Shown: positions 58,055 through 64,000 of the stretch, one piece after another
How the letters are laid out: each line of letters begins with the position of its first letter
Position numbering within the stretch: the stretch's first letter is position 1
Assembly: GCA_032821775.1 (NCBI GenBank)
Contig: JAVLRN010000005.1
Span: 2,914,001 to 2,978,000, forward strand
Direction of reading: 5' to 3'
DNA from: Sanguinoderma infundibulare
Taxonomy: Eukaryota > Basidiomycota > Agaricomycetes > Polyporales > Polyporaceae
Length of the DNA stretch: 64,000 nt
Notes under the pieces: model-generated
Told to the model about the DNA's origin: nothing
What the model saw: only the letters and a program-made list of their open reading frames with translations
Databases searched by the model: none
Position numbers and translations under genes: made by a program

Positions 58055-58692
58055 GCGTCGTGGACGCGTACCGCCATTGTTCGTTCGCAGCTCTCTTTCT
58101 TTTGCCCTTCCGAGTCGAACGTGCAGGGTTTGCATGGATAACTTTATAGCACTATCTAATGGTGTATTCTGCTGTACTTAGTAGTAGTAATTTTACACGG
58201 ACCGGCATGCTTTCTCTCCACCGCGCGCTCCAGACCACACAATGGCGGATTGGCGCTCGACTGGAGGCGACCGAGGGACAAAGGGAGGAGCACATACGAC
58301 AGGGAAAAGAACGAGGGCTGGGAGCCACAACACCTCCTTTGGGAGGAAAATTTGGCAGAAGACGGGAGCGCTGATAGCGAACGGCGTCCAGAAGCCCATT
58401 GTCGTCAACCCAGCGCCCGTCGTCGCACAATCAACTGCTCCCGCTCCACCCACCCAACAGCCCCTCCGCAGTCGTGACGAGAACGCACCGAGCTCAGATA
58501 GCGAGAAGAACGAGCGAAAGTTGGTTCCAAATGCCCGAATGTCGTCGACACGGCGGAGCGCAACAGATGAAGCAACGAGGACCGCGTGGGGGACGTTGCA
58601 AGGACCGAGGTGATGAGTCATGATAAGGATTGATCGAGAGCCGGAAGTGATTATAAATGATCGGGGGATGGAGCGGAGACTGAATTGGGGGA
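58055..58692. other. Intergenic upstream of TBP; one doubtful open frame
   Basis: An open frame at 58242-58613 (+, 123 aa, starting MADWRSTGGDRGTKGG) has a C/T-rich leader, but it overlaps an equally long antisense frame and has no recognisable motif. I do not call it as a gene. Confidence 0.35.
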
Positions 58693-58700
58693 TATATAAG
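58693..58700 (+). promoter_or_regulatory. TATA box in the TBP promoter
   Basis: TATATAAG, a near-perfect TATA box, 87 bp upstream of the start codon of the TATA-binding protein gene. The spacing fits a core promoter, so the gene may respond to its own product. Confidence 0.6.
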
Positions 58701-58786
58701 AACGGGGAGATGCTGCCGGCTCGCTCCCCTCTCCCCGCACCGCATTTTCCCACGGTTAGAAATTCGCTGGTCTACTGCTTACCACC

Positions 58787-59984
58787 ATGTCCTTCGCTCT
58801 CCAGTCCCGCCAGGTCGGCTTCGGTCGCTCTGCACATCCCGCGCAAACACAGCAGTACCAGCAGGGCCAGCCGCAACCGTACCAACAGTCCCAACCACAG
58901 CCGCAACAGCCACAGCAGACCAATGCCGGTCTCGCGCTCCCGTTCCCCTCCAACCCCTACCTACCTGGACCGTCGGGTCTCGCCCTCCCTGGTCCCGCTC
59001 CTGTCTACCCTTCTCAACCTCAGCCGACTCAGACTTCCCAACCTGCTCAGTCGCAGCAGCAGCATCAGTCCACGTCTCAATCCCCCACCGCCGCGAACGC
59101 CACTCAGACCAACGCAGTGGCTGGTCCCTCATCTCCACCCTCCACCATTCCTGCCACCCCTGCACCGCTCACCCTTGAGCAGCAACACATCACCGCGGTC
59201 GACGGCATCGTACCAACCCTTCAGAACATTGTGGCGACGGTCAACCTGGACTGCCGGTTGGATCTGAAGACAATTGCGCTCCATGCCAGGAACGCGGAGT
59301 ACAACCCCAAGGTTAGCATCTTCGTTTCTGACCTGTAGCCTTCGGACTTCCCTCCGTTGTGCTATTCCTACAGCGTTTTGCGGCCGTTATCATGCGTATC
59401 CGCGACCCGAAGACGACTGCGCTCATTTTTGCGTCGGGCAAGATGGTCGTCACCGGCGCAAAGTCCGAGGACGACTCGCGGCTTGCTTCGCGCAAGTACG
59501 CGCGTATCGTCCAAAAGCTCGGGTTCGACGCAAAGTTCTCCGAGTTCAAGATCCAGAACATCGTCGGCTCGTGCGACGTCAAGTTCCCTATTCGTCTCGA
59601 GGGTCTTGCGTACAGCCACGGACAGTTCAGTTCGTATGAGCCTGAGGTGCGTTCGGTTTCCCTTTCGCATCTGCCATCGCCATTGCTAAGTGAGCGTCTT
59701 TTAAGCTTTTCCCTGGTCTGATCTACCGCATGATCAAGCCGAAGGTTGTACTTTTGATCTTCGTGTCCGGCAAGATTGTGTTGACTGGTGCAAAGGTAAA
59801 TTTTCATTCCACCTTATGCCGTTTGTCTTCTCCGGACGCAGCCTCCGGAGATGTACACGAATCATTGCCGTATACGTACACGCATGCTGACCTCGTCTCG
59901 CCGCCGGCCGTTCAGGTCCGCGAAGAGATCTATACTGCGTTCAACACGATCTACACCGTGCTTGTCGAATTCCGCAAGCCGTGA
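58787..59984 (+). CDS. TBP: TATA-box-binding protein
   Basis: Exons 58787-59311, 59374-59646, 59706-59795 and 59916-59984 give 318 aa. The N-terminal 140 residues are rich in Gln, Pro and Ser (for example [15 protein letters not shown]) and species-specific. The C-terminal saddle of about 180 residues has the two direct repeats: [20 protein letters not shown] followed by [20 protein letters not shown], and [20 protein letters not shown] followed by [22 protein letters not shown] nucleates TFIID and pre-initiation complexes of all three RNA polymerases. The long Q-rich N-terminus is larger than in yeasts. Confidence 0.97.
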
Positions 59985-60547
59985 TCGTTCCCACCGTTGA
60001 CGACGACGCAGAGTTGTCATCGGCGCGCCCTCCCTCTCCACCCACGTCGTGTCTTTAATAATCATTGGCGATGTATGTTGCCCAACGGTGCAACGATTTG
60101 GTGGGTTGGCGGAGGGGGGCCTGGGGCGCAGCGATTAGAAAATCATGGACGGCTTTTGACGCTGATCTCTTCGTTGGTACCCTCGCACGCTCTCTTTCGG
60201 CGGCACATACTATACGATCCTCATACTCACGTACATAGCAGACTCCTTATTGACTTCCGGTGTAGCAATCTGTACTTATACATCAATACAATTAGCAGTT
60301 ACAATTCGTTCGCCAATACAAAGTATCATTATCTCGTTGTGCTTGTGTGGGCTTCGTGCGACGAGGAGAACGAGTTGTAGCGGTGGGGAGACGTACGGGA
60401 GCGCCGATGCTGCTCGATCTTTTTGCGGAGGAGAGATGAGTGGGAGAGATAACCAGAGCGATCATGCACAGGCTTTCCTCCGAGGAATCATCATCTGCGT
60501 CCGAGTCATCTTCGCTGGCGTCCTAGCACTCTTTTACTCCCATCACC
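59985..60547. other. Intergenic, 3' of TBP and promoter of WRS1
   Basis: No supported gene. Confidence 0.45.
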
Positions 60548-62167
60548 ATGTCTCCCGAGCCAGCCAAGGGACCCTCGACCGTCCCCCCACACCCTGAGCA
60601 AGCAGATGGCGCGCCTCCCGAGACGACGGAAGCGCATGGGCAGGTCGTCACGCCCTGGGACGTCCAGGGCGGCGTATCGGAGGACGGCAAGCAGCAAGCG
60701 ATCGACTATGACAAACTCATCGTGCAGTTTGGCACGCGGAGGATCGAGCCGGAGCTACTCGAACGCTTCGAGAGGCTCACGGGCCACAGGCCGCACCTCT
60801 TCCTCCGTCGGGGCATGTTTTTCTCCCATCGGGACCTCAACGCGATCCTGGATCGGTATGAGCAGGGCAAGCCGTTCTTTTTGTATACGGGGCGGGGGCC
60901 GAGCAGTGACTCGATGCACTTGGGGCATATGATTCCGTTCGTGTTCACAAAGTGAGTGCTCATCTCGGTCTCTTTGGTGTTCTACCCGGGGCTGGGACAT
61001 GTGCTGAATGTTGGGGGGAAATCAAGGTGGCTGCAGGAAGTCTTCGATGTCCCGCTGGTCGTGCAGCTGACGGACGACGAGAAGTTCCTGTTCAAGCACG
61101 AGCTCAAGGTCGAGCAGACGTACGAGTTCGCGAGGCGGAACGCGCGGGACATCATCGCCGTCGGCTTCAAGCTCGACAAGACGTTCATCTTCAGCGACTA
61201 CGACTTTGTCGGCGGGGCCTTCTACCGCAACGTCTCCAAAATCTCGCGCCAGATCACGATCAACCAGGCGAAGGCGACCTTCGGGTTCAACGACTCGTAC
61301 GTCCCTCCCCTGCTTCTTCTCCCTCATGAGTCATGGCGCTCGTCCTGCCTCTGCGCTGTGCATCCGGCTAACTAGATAACCTGCCACATATCCCGTACCG
61401 CATACAGCGACAACATCGGCAAAATCCACTTCGCGTCCATCCAAGCCGCGCCCTCCTTCTCCAACTCCTTCCCCCAGATCTTCGGCTCCGCGTCCAACAT
61501 CCCCTGCCTCATCCCGTGCGCGATCGACCAGGACCCGTACTTCCGGCTCACGCGCGACGTCGCCGTCAAGCTCAAGTACCCCAAGCCCGCGCTGCTCCAC
61601 GCCAAGTTCTTCCCCGCGCTGCAGGGCCCGCAGACGAAGATGAGCGCGTCGGACGCAAACTCGAGCATATTCATGAACGACACCCCGGCCCAGATCAAGA
61701 ACAAGATCAACAAGCACGGCTTCTCGGGCGGGCAGGAGACCGTCGAGGAGCACAGGCGGCTGGGCGGGAATCCGGACGTGGATGTCGCGTACCAGTACCT
61801 CGGATTCTTCCTGGATGATGACGAGGAGCTGAAGAAGATGGGGGAGGTACGTGCTGCTTCAGTCTCGCCTTATGAGCGTTCGCGAGTTGAACCTGGGGAA
61901 TGTAGGAGTACCGCGCCGGTAACCTGCTTACGGGCGAGCTCAAGGCGAGGTGCATAAAGGTCCTCCAGGACTTTGTGAAGGATTTCCAGGACGTGCGTGC
62001 GATACGTGTTCTTTCGGATTTTACGAACATACACTCACGCTCGTGTACAGCGGAGAGCGGCCGTGACCGACGACAACATCAAGGTGTTCATGGACGGCAG
62101 CCGGAAGATCGAGCCCACGTTCGGCAAGAGCAAAGCTGCTGAGGCGACTGCTGCGCCGACAGCATAG
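60548..62167 (+). CDS. WRS1: Cytosolic tryptophanyl-tRNA synthetase
   Basis: Exons 60548-60951, 61027-61296, 61408-61846, 61906-61992 and 62051-62167 give 438 aa. It is a class I synthetase: the HIGH-type motif appears as [15 protein letters not shown] and the KMSKS-type motif as [14 protein letters not shown], which is the usual eukaryotic form. Other diagnostic parts are [51 protein letters not shown] and the [20 protein letters not shown] segment. It charges tRNA-Trp in the cytosol; no mitochondrial presequence is apparent (N-terminus [18 protein letters not shown]). Confidence 0.96.
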
Positions 62168-62542
62168 AGGTGTAAGCAATCAAAAGCAAACTATCTAACT
62201 TGTTGTAGACATAGGACTTGCTGGGTGTATCGTATTCCACGGAGAATTGTATCACTGCGCGAAGCTATCCTGGTGTGTTCCAGACGTAGGGTTTCCTTTC
62301 GCACTCCTTGGCTTCACGCTGTTCGCCAATTTGGTTTCAAATCTCTTCATTGGGAGCCACTCCGGACTGACAGGCATCACAGTTCACAGTGTCCGCGAGC
62401 AATACAGAACAATAATACACCCATGCCGGACAGGACAGATAGTGTCCAGAAGACACAGCGGCGGCACGCCAGACTCCAAGACATCACACAAAATCCAGAC
62501 AGCAGAGAGCGACACTGGGCCAGCTGGCGCAACCCAATGCAA
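62168..62542. other. Convergent 3' region, no gene seen
   Basis: Between WRS1 (+) and the DUF6593 gene (-). Confidence 0.45.
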
Positions 62543-63350
62543 CTACAACAAACCGCCCGACATCTCCGTCTCGCAGCCGCCTTCAGAGCTCTGCTCTTCG
62601 TCGCAGTAGTGGTCCTTCATCCAGTCCGCCGTGACGCTATCCCGCCGTTTCTTCTCCACGATGAGGAACGTGAGGACGATCAAGTCGATGTCGAGCGCGG
62701 TCGGTTGGATAAGGAGGCACCAGAACTTGTGGCCACGGAGGACGCCCTCCTGCACGTACTCTAGCACGAACCGCGCGATTTCGCGGCCGGTATCGCAATG
62801 TGTGAGCTGACCATGGACGGCGTACATGTCAGCGGATCATACGAGAGGATAGAGGGCAGGCGCACGCACGACGTAGTTATCGCTGTCCCTGTCCACCTTC
62901 CACCTGTAGTTCTCGTCGTCGGTCCCCCGGAAATACCGCGTCCTTCCCGCGCCGGGTCAGCACACACACACACGCACTTTCCACACCAAAATAGACTCAC
63001 TGCGAGCAGTAGCTGCCGAGCTTCCAGAGGAAGTGGCGCACCAGGATCGACATCGGGCGTCCGTCTAAGATGTGGCTCCGCACGACGCTGTGCTTCCCGA
63101 CGGTGCCATGGCCCCACTGGATCTCGGCGAGCGTCGAGTCGTCGCCCATGTCCGCGCCCGGAGGCCGGGTGACGCGCGTAATTTGCTGGCCGCGCGTGTG
63201 CGGTTTGGTGGTGTTGACGGTGTAGTGGACGGTCCCGTTGGCGGAGACGAACATCGTGTGCTCGACGTCATTCCGGGTGACGTAGAGGGGTATTCCGGGC
63301 TCCGTGACTTCTTTACGGCTGGCCTGATCGCGGGCAGAAGTGCTGTTCAT
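62543..63350 (-). CDS. DUF6593-type protein, function unknown
   Basis: Exons 63001-63350, 62870-62942 and 62543-62806 give 228 aa. The pattern is that of the DUF6593 family, which is expanded in Agaricomycetes: an N-terminal strand region (IPLYVTRNDVEHTMFVSANG), LAEIQWGHGTVGKHSV, FLWKLGSYCSQTRYFRGTDD, YRWKVDRDSDNYV, then GREIARFVLEY and the C-terminal helix DLIVLTFLIVEKKRRD. The acceptor of the first intron is unusually G-rich (CGCGGGAAG) and the intron carries a short AC/GT repeat. There is no signal peptide. The role of the family is not known. Confidence 0.75.
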
Positions 63351-63873
63351 TGTGCTGCTTTGAGCGGGCTGGTGGAGTGTGCACGGAGAGAGATGGAGCC
63401 TCGATGAGAGATGATGGGCTTGTGCGGTTTTTCCTCCGTGGCTTTAATAGTGGTTTGGCCTGGACATGATGTAGCCTTTTTGGGAACAGAGACTTTGAAT
63501 TCGAACTCGCGGGTCGGCATGTAAGGTGGAATTGCGAAACAGCCCGGCGGAGGCTGTGGACCGAGCACGGTAGAGGAGAGGGATCCAGTCCGGGCGCCAG
63601 TGAGCGAACCCGTTTTGAATAGGGGATGTCTATAACGGGATCAATAAACTCGGAACAATGTTCAGGGTGACTAGCCGGGAAAGTACTGCGCATTGTCATT
63701 CTGGTAGACATGAGTTGAAGTCAAAAACTGAACATACGGATACGCTGTCCTATTGGTACAATTCTTCGAAATATTCGAGGCTTGGAAACGATTGGGCAGG
63801 AAATAATGGGAGTCGGCCCTCAGGCCTCAGGTCGCGAGGTTCTGTAATAGGACGAGTCAACTTCTTGTCTCTG
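63351..63873. other. Intergenic with a dispersed inverted repeat
   Basis: Includes about 63662-63870, related in inverted orientation to 32880-33070. No other feature seen. Confidence 0.45.
63662..63870 (+). repeat. Dispersed inverted repeat, copy 2
   Basis: Resembles the reverse complement of 32880-33070. It abuts the stop codon of the gene cut by the right edge, so it may be 3' flanking sequence that was copied elsewhere. Confidence 0.6.
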
Positions 63874-64000
63874 TTAACGAATTGGACCGGCTAACCCTGA
63901 GCCCCAAAGCAGATCCTCGAGCGTCGACGTCAGCATCTCCAGCGCGTTCAGCTCCGTGTTTGGATGCGTTTCGCTATTCCGGTTGCCTAACGACTCCCAG
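63874..64000 (-). CDS. 3' end of a gene cut by the window edge
   Basis: An open frame enters from the right edge and ends at TAA (63874-63876). The visible tail contains NTELNALEMLTSTLEDLLWG and ends LAGPIR. Too little is visible to name a family. Confidence 0.4.
   Translation of the reverse strand, partial: WESLGNRNSETHPNTELNALEMLTSTLEDLLWGSGLAGPIR

Noticed and set aside
58242..58613. 123-aa open frame upstream of TBP
   Set aside because: It overlaps an antisense frame of similar length and has no motif, intron or TATA support.
1..64000. CRISPR arrays, bacterial operons, insertion sequences or phage genes
   Set aside because: No regular short repeats with spacers and no such genes were seen. 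The window is eukaryotic nuclear DNA.

Overview
This is nuclear DNA of a filamentous basidiomycete, most likely an Agaricomycete. The signs are many small introns (mostly 50-70 bp), cerato-platanins, a DUF6593 protein, F-box proteins of the mushroom type, a PsiD-like decarboxylase and intron-split housekeeping genes such as NOT4, TBP, MED1, RAD18, NTF2, PDCD5 and tryptophanyl-tRNA synthetase. I cannot name the species from sequence alone. Exon models were built by hand from splice signals and reading-frame continuity. In most genes the summed exons are an exact multiple of three, which supports the models.

Layout. 1-3.0 kb is one arm of an inverted segmental duplication; the other arm is at 25.4-28.6 kb. 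Each arm carries an unknown gene (clearly broken in the left arm) and a cerato-platanin gene (intact in both). The 22.4 kb between the arms holds an ABM-like protein, NOT4, PDCD5, a T5orf172/GIY-YIG-like protein, a double-cupredoxin GPI-type protein, an F-box protein, a dispersed repeat, RAD18 and a seven-helix membrane protein. From 29 to 38 kb lie a PsiD-like decarboxylase, a repeat-rich stretch, a 15-exon secreted agmatinase-like ureohydrolase and a third cerato-platanin with a threonine-rich spacer. From 39 to 48 kb lie a DUF3632-like protein, a BTB protein, Mediator MED1 and a secreted GH88-like glycosidase. The second copy of the dispersed repeat is at 48.5-49.9 kb. From 50 to 64 kb lie an F-box-like protein, a PLC-like phosphodiesterase, a LOG-type phosphoribohydrolase, NTF2, an unknown conserved protein, TBP, WRS1, a DUF6593 protein and the 3' end of a gene cut by the right edge.

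There are no operons or gene systems of bacterial type. Most neighbours are functionally unrelated housekeeping genes. The accessory content is secreted proteins (three cerato-platanins, cupredoxin, GH88, ureohydrolase) set among duplications and repeats. The points most worth a second look are the inverted duplication with one decayed and one preserved gene pair, the mucin-like cerato-platanin, a palindrome-rich insertion with a possible target-site duplication, the PsiD-like decarboxylase with an in-frame intron, 9-13 nt micro-exons and two candidate GC-AG introns.
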